The notes under the pieces are model-generated. The model saw only the letters and a list, made by a program, of their open reading frames with translations. It searched no databases and was not told the DNA's origin. A program made the position numbers and the translations under genes. From the NCBI GenBank assembly GCA_903893625.1, contig CAITND010000058.1, positions 1 through 40,058 of the forward strand: a stretch of 40,058 nt of DNA, read 5' to 3'. Each line of letters opens with the position of its first letter. The stretch's first letter is position 1. This document shows positions 27,976-36,225 of this stretch, one piece after another. Source of the DNA: an uncultured Oscillatoriales cyanobacterium (GTDB taxonomy: Bacteria; Cyanobacteriota; Cyanobacteriia; Cyanobacteriales; Microcoleaceae).

Positions 27976-28386
27976 TTATTTGAAAATATCTATACGCTCA
28001 ATTTCTTTGATGTAAACATCCCCAATATCTTTACCTTTCATATCTTTAATTAAAATACTTTTATATTCTACTTTGCCCTGAATTAATAGGTCTTGTTGCA
28101 GGGGGGGTAAAGGTTGAGTGGTAAACACCCAAATTGAACCTGTATTATCTTGGAGTTGATAGGCTGCTGCACCTAAGAAGGGCGCTTGGCTTTCCACTTT
28201 ACCTCTGAGATAAACTTTAGCACCGATTTTCTGTCTTTGTTGAAGCTGATCAATTTTAACAGTGTTCAAATTAATCCAAGTTTCAGAGTGGGTAATACTC
28301 CCACAACCGACTAATCCGGTCACAAATAGTAATACAATACTAATGTGCCAGGTTGGGGTGAACTTCAGGGGAAATGAAAGGGTCAT
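27976..28386 (-). CDS. Lipoprotein with OB-fold-like domain, unknown function
   Basis: The frame extends to 28512, but ATG 28386 has AGG close upstream and gives a proper signal peptide with lipobox LVGC near residue 29 of 136. The mature part has an OB-fold-like pattern: VYLRGKVESQAPFLGAAAYQ, LQDNTGSIWVF, LLIQGKVEYKS. This resembles periplasmic BOF/YgiW-like or nucleic-acid-binding OB folds. I do not assign a function. It is probably anchored on the periplasmic side of a membrane. Confidence 0.7.
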   Translation of the reverse strand: MTLSFPLKFTPTWHISIVLLFVTGLVGCGSITHSETWINLNTVKIDQLQQRQKIGAKVYLRGKVESQAPFLGAAAYQLQDNTGSIWVFTTQPLPPLQQDLLIQGKVEYKSILIKDMKGKDIGDVYIKEIERIDIFK

Positions 28387-28857
28387 GGAACCTGGAATGG
28401 GTCGTAAAATTATCTTCTCAAGCCTATAACCTTTTGCGAAAAAAAGATTAAATTTATAAGTAGAAGTGCTACATAATCCTAGCTTAACTGCTAAAAATAG
28501 AGACGATTGCAATAGAGTGAGTCAGCACCCCGCGCTGAAGCGACGGGGCTATGCGCGGAGCGCAGGCTACGCCAACGTGCCTCACCTTCAGTGATAGTTG
28601 ACCAGCCTAAGTCTTAATTGACTACGTTTTTTGAGTCATGACACCCTGTGGATGCGTAGCTAGTCCCTGGCTCTGTCGTTAGTGGTTAAACATCTTTATC
28701 GGGTTAAGGAAGTGCTGCTAACCTAACAAGCTCTTAAAACCTTGGCGAAGCTAACTTTACCCTAGAAATAGGAGTTAGGAGGGCCACCATACCCTCCTCC
28801 CTGAAAGGGGAAATATAAATCCTAACTAGAAGTTAGGGGTTTCTACCCATTTTTCTG
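28387..28857. other. Structured gene-free region before folD, with IS200/IS605-like end hairpin
   Basis: No gene is seen. CCCCGCGC-TGAA-GCGACGGGG at about 28532-28554 forms a stem with one bulge. Read on the minus strand it resembles the right-end hairpin of IS200/IS605 elements, so a transposon remnant is possible. Further on, GACTACG at about 28620 can pair with CGTAG-CT-AGTC at about 28657. AGGAGGG at about 28777 pairs with CCCTCCT, and CCTAACT-AGA-AGTTAGG lies near 28823-28839, followed by GGGT-TTCT-ACCC. The last three stems sit directly in front of folD and could be part of its leader. I do not recognise a known riboswitch. Confidence 0.45.
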
Positions 28858-29739
28858 ATGACGAGAAAAGAAATTATGGATAATCTATTAGACGGTAAAT
28901 CTACAGCGAAAAAGATTCAAGCTGAACTTCAAGAACAAGTGCAGACGTGGCAAGCTAAAGTAGGACGTCCCCCCGGTTTGGCGGTGATTATGGTGGGGGA
29001 TGACCCGGCGAGTGCGGTGTATGTTCGCAATAAAGAACAAGCCTGTGCTAAGGTCGGGATTACTTCTTTTGGTCAACATTTCTCCACAGAAACCAGCCAA
29101 GAAGAACTCACCAAGATTATCCATGAACTAAATCAAAACGAACAGGTGGATGGAATTTTAGTCCAGTTACCCCTTCCTGCTAATTTGGATTCTGTTGGGT
29201 TATTGTATGAAATTGATCCCCAAAAAGATGCCGATGGTCTGCACCCGGAAAATTTAGGACGGTTAGCCAGAGGGGAAAAGGGGTTAAGAAGCTGTACTCC
29301 CGCCGGAGTCATGCGACTGTTTCAGGAGTATAACATTGAGTTAAAAGGCAAACACGCCGTTGTTTTGGGTCGCAGTATTTTAGTGGGAAAACCGATGGCT
29401 TTGATGCTATTAGAAGCCGATTGTACCGTAACAATCGCCCATTCAAAAACCAAAGATTTAGCGAAAGTTACCCGTGATGCGGATATTGTCGTTGCGGCTG
29501 TCGGACGTCCGCAAATGGTAACGGCGGATTTTGTCAAACCCGGCGCTATTGTGATTGATGTCGGTATTAATAAAATTACCGATACAAACGGCAAATCTCG
29601 CCTCGTCGGGGATGTCGATTTCAATAGTGTTCAACCCATCGCCCAATATATTACCCCAGTTCCCGGCGGTATTGGCCCCATGACCGTTGCCATGTTGTTG
29701 CAAAACACCTTCTGGAGTTATTTGGGAAAAGTTCAATAG
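28858..29739 (+). CDS. folD: Bifunctional methylenetetrahydrofolate dehydrogenase/cyclohydrolase
   Basis: A cytoplasmic enzyme interconverting 5,10-methylene- and 10-formyl-tetrahydrofolate with NADP. Motifs seen are [18 protein letters not shown] (active-site Tyr and Lys region), [10 protein letters not shown], the nucleotide-binding [11 protein letters not shown], and [16 protein letters not shown] near the end. From 28858 it has 293 residues. ATG 28876 ([11 protein letters not shown]) matches the usual FolD start and has GAGAAAAG upstream, so the first six residues may not be translated. A hairpin at 29781-29794 follows the gene. Confidence 0.96.
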   Translation: MTRKEIMDNLLDGKSTAKKIQAELQEQVQTWQAKVGRPPGLAVIMVGDDPASAVYVRNKEQACAKVGITSFGQHFSTETSQEELTKIIHELNQNEQVDGILVQLPLPANLDSVGLLYEIDPQKDADGLHPENLGRLARGEKGLRSCTPAGVMRLFQEYNIELKGKHAVVLGRSILVGKPMALMLLEADCTVTIAHSKTKDLAKVTRDADIVVAAVGRPQMVTADFVKPGAIVIDVGINKITDTNGKSRLVGDVDFNSVQPIAQYITPVPGGIGPMTVAMLLQNTFWSYLGKVQ

Positions 29740-30041
29740 AGGCGTTGTTAACAGTTGACGGTTGACGGTTGACGGGAAAGAGCCCACCAGGGCTGTTTCA
29801 TTTTCAAAAATTGCGATCGCTTAACCTTTGATCTGGGGCAGGTTTTAGGCTTGATTTCAAAAGAAAATATCAAAACTGTTGAAATCATCCTTCTTTTCTT
29901 TACAGAGTAAGGCTTTTAGAAATTAGCGATCGCACTTTAGATCCGACGCATGAAACAGCCCCCCTGCTCCCCCTGCTCCCCCCGCTCCCCCCGCTCCCCC
30001 TGCTCCCCCCGCTTCCCCCGCTCCCCCCGCTCCTCCTACTG
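29740..30041. other. Convergent intergenic region with repeats
   Basis: About 300 bases between the convergent ends of folD and the lysozyme-like gene. It holds a GTTGACG heptamer array (29745-29776) and a hairpin AGCCC-ACCA-GGGCT at 29781-29794, possibly a folD terminator. GGGCTGTTTCA (29790-29800) is repeated in inverted orientation as TGAAACAGCCC (29951-29961). A C-rich 9-base array runs through 29959-30035. No gene was found; the minus-strand frame over the array encodes only Gly/Ser repeats. Confidence 0.6.
29959..30035. repeat. C-rich nonamer array (CCCCCGCTC type)
   Basis: About eight imperfect 9-base units of CCCCCGCTC or CCCCTGCTC. The minus strand carries many runs of four to six G, which favours G-quadruplex formation. 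It lies immediately after the stop of the lysozyme-like gene, on the 3' side of its transcript. Confidence 0.85.
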
Positions 30042-31322
30042 CTATTTTTTCGGTGCAGGTTGTCGCCACTTCTTCCCAAATTCATCTAAGGTAGCAGCTG
30101 GAATTTGACTTTGTAACCAATCTAATGCCGCCGTTTGATTCGGTAAACCTTTGTAATATTTACAGACATCCTGTAATTTAATACTCGGTGGCGGTAGGGT
30201 TTGTTGATTCCATTTTTGGGCTAATTCACTTAAAATTGTCGGTGCAATTTGCTCTTGTAACCAACGCAAAGCTTGATCTTGATTGGATACACCTCGATAA
30301 TATTTACAAACATCAATTAACTTAACAGAAACGGTTTGTGCTTTCGTTTGATTTCGCCAGAGTTTGGAAAATTCTAATAATGCAGCTTTGGGAATTTGTT
30401 GCTGTAACCATCCTAATACTTGATCCTGATTCGGATTTCCTTTGTAAACTTTACAAATATCAATCAGTTCAATACTAGGAACAGGTGCGAGTGTGGGTTC
30501 AGGTGTGGGTTCTGGGGTGGGTTCGATGTTCCCTCCGGGTAATACAAAAGAATCTGAACGTCCCATTAATGCTGTCCAGGTTTTTAACCCAGCAATTCCA
30601 TCCGCTTCTAACTGTTTTGTTTGTTGAAATTTGATTAAAGCTGTTTCTGTACCCGTCCCAAAATCTCCATCAATAATTCCCGGATCATAACCGCAATTTT
30701 TCAGTAAGTTTTGAATTTTTTCAACTTTTGTTCCCTTATCTCCTGTGCGAAGACTTTCAAATAAATTAACATCTATACCCCCGCTAATTCCTTCCACTTG
30801 ACCTTGATCGGTAAATTGCCAAAATACCCACGTTTTCCATCCTCCAGGGGTCATCGGTTGTTCCGCAGTGGTATAGTGAGCAATCCACAGGGGATAATCG
30901 GAAAAACGGGTCGTATTGAGTTTTTGCCAAAACCCAGGATAGGTGTAAATAATCGGACGAAAACCGATTTCTTTTTCAATAATATCAATCCATTGTGCCG
31001 CACGATCACACAGCGCTGTAGCATCTAATCCTCCCATCGTTTCAATATCCAAGACCGGAGGAAGATCGCCATCTTGAAGTTTAACGGTTTTGAGGAAATG
31101 ATAGGCTTGTTTAATCGGATCACTGGCGGGTTTAAAGAAATGATAAGCACCTCGAATTAAACCATTGGTTTTTGTTTGTTCCCAATAGCGGGGAAAAACT
31201 TCACAAACAAAGCTGTCTCCTTCGGTTGCTTTGATCATAGCAAAGGCAATACCAGAACGGGCAACGGCTTGCCAATCTACGTTAGGCTGGTAATCAGAAA
31301 CGTCAATACCCCGAATACTCAT
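30042..31322 (-). CDS. GH25 lysozyme-like protein with peptidoglycan-binding domain and three novel C-terminal repeats
   Basis: The 426-residue protein starts directly with the GH25 domain (MSIRGIDVSDYQPNVDW; catalytic acids in GIDVSDYQ and VLDIETMGG), residues 1-195. A PG_binding_1 domain follows (LRTGDKGTKVEKIQNLLKNC to about 265), then a linker of PTPEPTPEPT. Three units of about 45 residues come last, with the pattern L-x-D-x-C-K-x-Y-x-G-x2-NQ-x3-L-x-WLQ-x-QI. A stop codon lies five codons upstream, so no signal peptide can be added. Export would need another route, or the enzyme acts on lysis, as phage endolysins do. The repeat domain is unknown to me. Confidence 0.9.
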   Translation of the reverse strand: MSIRGIDVSDYQPNVDWQAVARSGIAFAMIKATEGDSFVCEVFPRYWEQTKTNGLIRGAYHFFKPASDPIKQAYHFLKTVKLQDGDLPPVLDIETMGGLDATALCDRAAQWIDIIEKEIGFRPIIYTYPGFWQKLNTTRFSDYPLWIAHYTTAEQPMTPGGWKTWVFWQFTDQGQVEGISGGIDVNLFESLRTGDKGTKVEKIQNLLKNCGYDPGIIDGDFGTGTETALIKFQQTKQLEADGIAGLKTWTALMGRSDSFVLPGGNIEPTPEPTPEPTLAPVPSIELIDICKVYKGNPNQDQVLGWLQQQIPKAALLEFSKLWRNQTKAQTVSVKLIDVCKYYRGVSNQDQALRWLQEQIAPTILSELAQKWNQQTLPPPSIKLQDVCKYYKGLPNQTAALDWLQSQIPAATLDEFGKKWRQPAPKK

Positions 31323-31812
31323 TGGTTTAGAAGTTTAGGAATTAGGAAAATTAGCGATCGCGTTGTCAATTGTTATTTTTATCGCAATATTTTACAATAC
31401 GGTTTCTATCTTAAACGATCATTATCAAAATTGATATTTTCTGATCCAGGTCTTTGACCTCTACTCCAGTCTTCTACTCAGCGCAGCTATCATGATCAAG
31501 TCAGGAGACAGGTTAAATGGGTACTGAACTGAATCCTGATCACTCCTAAAATAGCATTTCCGATCCTATAGAATAGTCCGGTGTTAAAACGGCTGCTTGT
31601 GAGTCAGTTACGGCTTTCTAAGACATTGGTTGAAAAGAAAGTCTATGATCCTAAAAACAACGGAAATCAATAATTGTTGAAAAATGCTCTGGCTTTAATG
31701 ATATGCTACGCTAAGAAGATCACTGATCAAGGGAATCCTAAAAAGTTCTATAAACAGCATTAAAACGCAAATCGTAAAACTTAATCTCAACCATTTATGA
31801 GGATTGAACACC
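31323..31812. other. Gene-free divergent region before the LRR gene
   Basis: About 490 bases without a gene. TGATCA recurs three times (near 31492, 31537 and 31723), and TCAGGA at about 31499 is repeated in inverted form as TCCTGA near 31534. A possible but weak promoter is TTGAAA with TATGCT near 31677-31708. Nothing else was identified. Confidence 0.35.
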
Positions 31813-32478
31813 ATGAAAAAATTATTGAGAAAAAAAACAATTCAACAGAGGCTAGGCGGGATTTTATTATTGTTAATGGTTGTGGGTTTACCTACTTCGA
31901 GTTTAGCCCAATCAGAACCGGATACACCAACCTTTAAAACCTTTCAAGATTGGTGTTCTAATCGTCAACAGTTGTCACCCGAAGCCACAAGAACCATAGA
32001 TGTTTTGTTACAACAGGTAGGCACTTCTAATTGCGATCGCGCGAATCAAATGCTTTCCCAACAAGAAGCGTTAGATTTAAGCACCTTTCTCCTCTCAGAT
32101 TTAAGTCCCTTACAGGGATTAACCCATTTAACCTCATTGAAGCTTAATAATAACCAGATTTCCGATCTCACCCCCTTACAAAGTTTAACAAATTTACAAC
32201 TATTGGATTTAAGTTTTAATAAAATTACGGATATTAGTCCGTTGCAATCTTTAACTCAATTAGTCCGAATCAATTTAAGTTATAATCAGATTTCTGATAT
32301 TTCCCCACTTCAGAGCTTAACGAGTTTAGTTGAAATCTATCTCAACCATAATAAAATTGTTGATATTACCGATTTAAAAACTTTAACGAAACTTCGTTTC
32401 TTATTTATTCAAAATAATCCCCTCACATCCACTCAATGTCCGATTAATCCTAAATATATTTGTCGTTTTGATCGGTGA
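31813..32478 (+). CDS. Secreted leucine-rich-repeat protein, internalin-like
   Basis: ATG 31813 has GAGGA ten bases upstream; a TTG at 31804 is too close to that sequence to be the start. The 221-residue protein has a signal peptide MKKLLRKKTIQQRLGGILLL... ending SLAQS, so export is expected. About five 22-residue leucine-rich repeats of internalin type follow (L-x-L-x-x-N-x-I-x-D-I-x-PLQSLT-x-L). The end carries a Cys pair (TQCPINPKYICRF) that may form a disulfide. It is likely a periplasmic or secreted binding protein with unknown partner. No anchor is seen. Confidence 0.85.
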   Translation: MKKLLRKKTIQQRLGGILLLLMVVGLPTSSLAQSEPDTPTFKTFQDWCSNRQQLSPEATRTIDVLLQQVGTSNCDRANQMLSQQEALDLSTFLLSDLSPLQGLTHLTSLKLNNNQISDLTPLQSLTNLQLLDLSFNKITDISPLQSLTQLVRINLSYNQISDISPLQSLTSLVEIYLNHNKIVDITDLKTLTKLRFLFIQNNPLTSTQCPINPKYICRFDR

Positions 32479-32484
32479 TATAAT

Positions 32485-32512
32485 AGGGAATAGGTAATAG
32501 GTAATAGGGAGT
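32485..32512. repeat. Heptamer GGTAATA-type tandem repeat (STRR)
   Basis: Imperfect copies of the heptamer GGTAATA or GGGAATA lie just after the stop of the LRR gene, between two convergent genes. Confidence 0.75.
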
Positions 32513-32567
32513 AAAAGACTTTACCCTATAGGTTTGCTGCATCAGTATTCAAGGTAGTTATATAAAT

Positions 32568-33227
32568 TTAGCGCTTGAGAATTTCTTCGGGGTCTAATTC
32601 ATCTAAGCCTAAATAAAGTCGTCGAAACTGAAGCATTAATCCAAAAGTGACTTGCTTCATTAAAGTATAGGATATTGTAATCGCAATAAACGTAATAAAA
32701 ATCACTAATAAAGGTTTTTTTGTTGTTAAATCATCTAAGGTCTTAGCGAAAACAACATCCGGCTGAGTCACTAAATCCCAACTATTAAAGCGCCGAAATC
32801 GTCCCATGAATACTCCAATAGCACACAAAAAGTGAGTCAGGATTTCCGACAGAAAAATATATTGTTTTACCCCTTGCTTTCTGAGATAATGATTTTGATT
32901 AATTAACGAGATAACATAGGCTTCTAACCCACTAAGAATGGCAAAAACATGAAGGGGAATAAAAATTAGAGTAATAATCCAAATCGAATATCCCGCACGA
33001 GTTGCTCGAATTAAATGAACAATATCCGTGAGTAAATAAGGCGCGTTAGGTAAAAAGGCAATAAAAATGACATAAATAATCCACCAAAACCAAGTTCGAG
33101 AAATACTTCTCCTCCGAAACAGCCAAAAACTTAAGACTAACGGAATAAACGCCAAAAACAGATTCCAAATAATCCAACCACTGTGTCGATCAAAGACCTC
33201 CAGGCCATCCGCTAACATTTCTCTCAT
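32568..33227 (-). CDS. DUF1361 membrane protein
   Basis: The 219-residue protein is mostly membrane helices (about six) and carries the DUF1361 signature FLPNAPYLLTDIVHL, which is strongly conserved in that family. The function is not known. GGAAA before the start supports ATG 33227; a second ATG lies three codons later. It is divergent from the HtpX-like gene. Confidence 0.85.
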   Translation of the reverse strand: MREMLADGLEVFDRHSGWIIWNLFLAFIPLVLSFWLFRRRSISRTWFWWIIYVIFIAFLPNAPYLLTDIVHLIRATRAGYSIWIITLIFIPLHVFAILSGLEAYVISLINQNHYLRKQGVKQYIFLSEILTHFLCAIGVFMGRFRRFNSWDLVTQPDVVFAKTLDDLTTKKPLLVIFITFIAITISYTLMKQVTFGLMLQFRRLYLGLDELDPEEILKR

Positions 33228-33402
33228 AGATTTCCGGGTTTATGGTAAAATTATTCTTGTTCAGTATAACAACTCCGTTCTCAAGAATTCCGTAAACCCG
33301 TATTATTTGGGGCTGTATTCCCCCCTATTGTTGGCAACTTTCAGACTGCAATAGCACTGAAAACAAAGGGTTACAGCCGATAGCTAATCTAGGAAAGTGG
33401 GT

Positions 33403-34251
33403 ATGAATCAATTTAAAACAGTGGCTTTATTGGGATTATTAAGCGCTCTTTTAGTCAGCATTAGCTATTGGGTTATTGGAGGCACTAATGGCTTGTTTGT
33501 GGGTATTCTATTCGCCGCCGTGACTAATTTAGGTAGCTGGTATTTTTCCGATCAAATTGCCCTCAAAGCCTATAATGCTCAACCCGTGACCCCGGAACAA
33601 GCACCCGGTTTATATGCAATGGTACAACAATTATGCGATCGCGCTAATTTACCTCTCCCTGGCGTTTATATTGTTCCCAGTGCGGCTGCTAATGCTTTCG
33701 CCACAGGTCGAGATCCTCAACACGCCGCCGTTGCTGTCACCGAAGGCATTATTAGTCTGTTACCCGAAGATGAATTAGAGGCCGTTATTGCCCATGAATT
33801 AAGCCATGTTTATAATCGGGATACCCTCACCCAAGCGGTGGCTGCAACCGTTGCGGGAGCAATTTCTGGGTTAGCACAATTTGCTAGTTATGGGATGTTT
33901 TTTGGGGGGTCACGGAATAATAATCGGGGGGGAAATCCCATTGGATTATTATTAACAATAATACTGGCTCCGATGGCGGCAACTGTGATTCAATTAGCAA
34001 TTTCTCGAACACGGGAATTTTCCGCCGATGCAGGTGCGGCTAAATTAACCGGAAATCCTAAAGCCTTAGCGAGAGCTTTGCAACGGTTAGATTTAACAGC
34101 TAGACAAATTCCCATTGAAGGAAATCCAGCCTTTGAACCTTTATTAATTATGAATAGTTTTTCGGGAAAAGCAATGGCAAATTTATTCTCGACTCACCCG
34201 TCTACAGAAGCTCGAATTCAAGCGTTAATGAAGTTAGAACAAAAAATGTAA
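33403..34251 (+). CDS. htpX: HtpX-like M48 membrane metalloprotease
   Basis: Starts at ATG 33403 with AGGA eight bases upstream; a GTG two codons earlier is less likely. The 282-residue protein has two N-terminal membrane helices, then the zinc motif HELSH near residue 145 in AVIAHELSHVYNRD, two more hydrophobic segments, and the third zinc ligand in SRTREFSADAGAA. HtpX proteases degrade damaged membrane proteins with FtsH. The ending STHPSTEARIQALMKLE is typical. All catalytic residues are present. Confidence 0.92.
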   Translation: MNQFKTVALLGLLSALLVSISYWVIGGTNGLFVGILFAAVTNLGSWYFSDQIALKAYNAQPVTPEQAPGLYAMVQQLCDRANLPLPGVYIVPSAAANAFATGRDPQHAAVAVTEGIISLLPEDELEAVIAHELSHVYNRDTLTQAVAATVAGAISGLAQFASYGMFFGGSRNNNRGGNPIGLLLTIILAPMAATVIQLAISRTREFSADAGAAKLTGNPKALARALQRLDLTARQIPIEGNPAFEPLLIMNSFSGKAMANLFSTHPSTEARIQALMKLEQKM

Positions 34252-34271
34252 TTCTTCTAAATCTTCATTAA

Positions 34272-35642
34272 TTATCGGAAAAAACGAGATAATCCTAAAA
34301 TTATCACTGAAATTAATACGGGTAAACTACTAATAAAAAAAGTCGGAGAAGCCATAAAGGAAAAATCGCTATGAGATTTAGGAGGTTCGGGTTGGGTAGA
34401 TAAAACACTTACAGTAACGCCACTGACTGATAACGCTGTACCAACAACAGCAATCGTTAAATTGAGATTGCGATCGCTTTTTGTTTGTTCTATACTAATA
34501 ATTCCCTCTATGGTTTTAATCGCATTTTCTAATAGCTTAAATTCACTATTGAAACTTCTTAAATCCGATTCAGTTTGTTCTAAATACTTTTCTTCAACAT
34601 AATCACTAAAAACCGTAAAAAATTTTCGCGTTGCTTCTGAATTAAAATTAAAGTCTAATTCAGCAATAGTGTTAACCCGTTTTTGATAATTCTTTAAATT
34701 AGTTTTAATCGTTGATTGTTGTTCCTCTAAACTACTTAATTGATTAGAATAACTCAATAATACATTCAATATATCCGCTAATTCTTTCTGTAACTGGTTC
34801 AAATTCAACTGAGGTTGATTAACTTGTTCCGGTAGATTCTCAGCCGTTGTTTGAATAATAGATTTGAGTTCAATTTTTAATTGACGACTTTGCCAATATG
34901 ACCAAATCACCTTATTTCGATAGCGAAATAATTGCATCAGTTGAGGATAAATCTTTTTAACTTTTTTTTGAACCTCTGACAAGGAATTATTGTCTTTAAC
35001 ATCAAATAAACAAATAATTAAATGTACAGAATCACAAGTTTGATGTTGATGGGATGGCGGTTTCCAAAGTTCATAAAAATGCGCCCCTAAAAATTCACCT
35101 GTTTGTTTTAAATCTCGTTCCCAATTATCATCAGGAAATAAGTTAATTTGTTGATAACAATTTTTGGCTGTTTCTAAAGAATTTTGTTCGGGAGAGGTTA
35201 ACAAACCCCAAACAAACCAACTTTGTCCAATAGTTCCTTTATCAGAATTAAGTTGATTTTTAATCAGGGTTTTGCTTTCTGATAAACTTGTTAAAGGTTT
35301 AGGAGAAAGCTGATTTTCAGGGTTAAGGTCTATCTCTCCAGAACAGTCTATTAGTAACCCATAGGTATCTCCTAATTTAACCGGAGAATAATAACCATCC
35401 CCGTGTTTTAACGGTTGTATATAATCAGGGAGATGAGACAGTAATGGTAAATAATCTCCTGCTTTTTCCTCAACAGTTTTGATTTGGTTTAAAATTTCTG
35501 TATCAAGTTTCTCTCCATAAATTCGGGTGAAAAAATCCCTTCTATTTTCCTCAATTTTTGTGTCTGATTCTCCTAAACCTTCCCCTAAATCATAGAGGAA
35601 TAAATCCACTGTTGGATAAATTAACTGTTCATTATCAACCAT
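34272..35642 (-). CDS. Unknown protein with soluble N-domain, coiled coil and two C-terminal membrane helices; candidate effector
   Basis: No known family was recognised in these 456 residues. Residues 1-250 form a soluble mixed domain (LIYPTVDLFLYDLGEG at the start; SVHLIICLFDV near 200). Residues about 260-390 are helical with coiled-coil character. Two membrane helices end the protein (NLTIAVVGTALSVSGVTVSV and FFISSLPVLISVIILGLSRF), with a short proline-rich loop between. The topology recalls CorA-type channels, but the GMN motif is absent. It lies 172 bases after the small gene on the same strand as the TPR-CHAT protease, which suggests it is a membrane effector or partner. That is inference. 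Confidence 0.6.
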   Translation of the reverse strand: MVDNEQLIYPTVDLFLYDLGEGLGESDTKIEENRRDFFTRIYGEKLDTEILNQIKTVEEKAGDYLPLLSHLPDYIQPLKHGDGYYSPVKLGDTYGLLIDCSGEIDLNPENQLSPKPLTSLSESKTLIKNQLNSDKGTIGQSWFVWGLLTSPEQNSLETAKNCYQQINLFPDDNWERDLKQTGEFLGAHFYELWKPPSHQHQTCDSVHLIICLFDVKDNNSLSEVQKKVKKIYPQLMQLFRYRNKVIWSYWQSRQLKIELKSIIQTTAENLPEQVNQPQLNLNQLQKELADILNVLLSYSNQLSSLEEQQSTIKTNLKNYQKRVNTIAELDFNFNSEATRKFFTVFSDYVEEKYLEQTESDLRSFNSEFKLLENAIKTIEGIISIEQTKSDRNLNLTIAVVGTALSVSGVTVSVLSTQPEPPKSHSDFSFMASPTFFISSLPVLISVIILGLSRFFR

Positions 35643-35786
35643 AATTCATTTTATCCCTATCATCAATCGTACTTGAAAAAAACCGCACGCATCAAAACCC
35701 CTAATAAAACACGCACCCAATAAAAATATTAAACACCCAACAATTTATTTTAAATTAATATGATTATTTATTATAAACTGTGGGTT

Positions 35787-35811
35787 GGTGCGTGCACTTT
35801 GCTTACGCACC
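35787..35811. repeat. Palindromic repeat with GGTGCGT/ACGCACC arms
   Basis: A perfect 7-base-pair inverted repeat with an 11-base loop lies just after the stop of the small gene. It resembles the GTAGGGTGCG-type dispersed repeats of cyanobacteria. A related GCACGC/GCACCC-rich stretch lies at 35670-35720. It could modulate readthrough to the membrane-protein gene. Confidence 0.55.
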
Positions 35812-35814
35812 CTA

Positions 35815-36225
35815 CTAAAAGCCGGAGGTTAAGAATATGGTTTTTGCGGCTTCAATTGGGTTAATATCCCCTAAGATTTTTTTTCCTAAAGATTCAGGTG
35901 TTTCTTGTTTTTGATCAAGTATGGTTAGCATACGCCTCGCTACATTATCAACTTCTGTACAAGTTGTGTTTTCAAGCTCAGGTTGATGATCCGGAGTTGT
36001 AGCTAATCCTAAACTGCGAAAAGTCGATTTAGACCCTAACTGTTTATAAGCAATTTGATAATTTTCTCCCAAACTGGAATTAGTAATTAACTCATCTAAT
36101 TGATTAAAATTTAAAGTTTCACTAATTTGATTTAACTGAACAACGAAATCCGCAGGTAAGGGTTCAGACTGTTGAGTTAAGACGGCAAAAAACGCCGTTA
36201 ATATTTCAACTTCATAATCTTTCAT
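35815..36225 (-). CDS. Small unknown protein translationally coupled to TPR-CHAT
   Basis: The 136-residue protein has no recognised domain. It is soluble and predicted mostly helical, with an acidic N-terminal half (MKDYEVEILTAFFAVLTQQ) and a second helical part (DNVARRMLTILDQ). Its ATG lies inside the last codons of the TPR-CHAT gene, a 14-base overlap, which implies translational coupling and a matched amount of the two proteins. An adaptor, inhibitor or substrate of the protease are all possible. Such small overlapping genes often accompany CHAT proteases, but this one cannot be assigned from sequence alone. Confidence 0.65.
   Translation of the reverse strand: MKDYEVEILTAFFAVLTQQSEPLPADFVVQLNQISETLNFNQLDELITNSSLGENYQIAYKQLGSKSTFRSLGLATTPDHQPELENTTCTEVDNVARRMLTILDQKQETPESLGKKILGDINPIEAAKTIFLTSGF

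Noticed and set aside
28856-28876. CTGATGA followed by GAAA at the folD start, resembling a hammerhead ribozyme core
   Set aside because: The stretch between the two words is too short to form stem II, and the words coincide with the coding start of folD.
29900-30085. 61-codon minus-strand frame of Gly-Ser-Arg repeats
   Set aside because: It is translation of the C-rich nonamer array and has no start signal.
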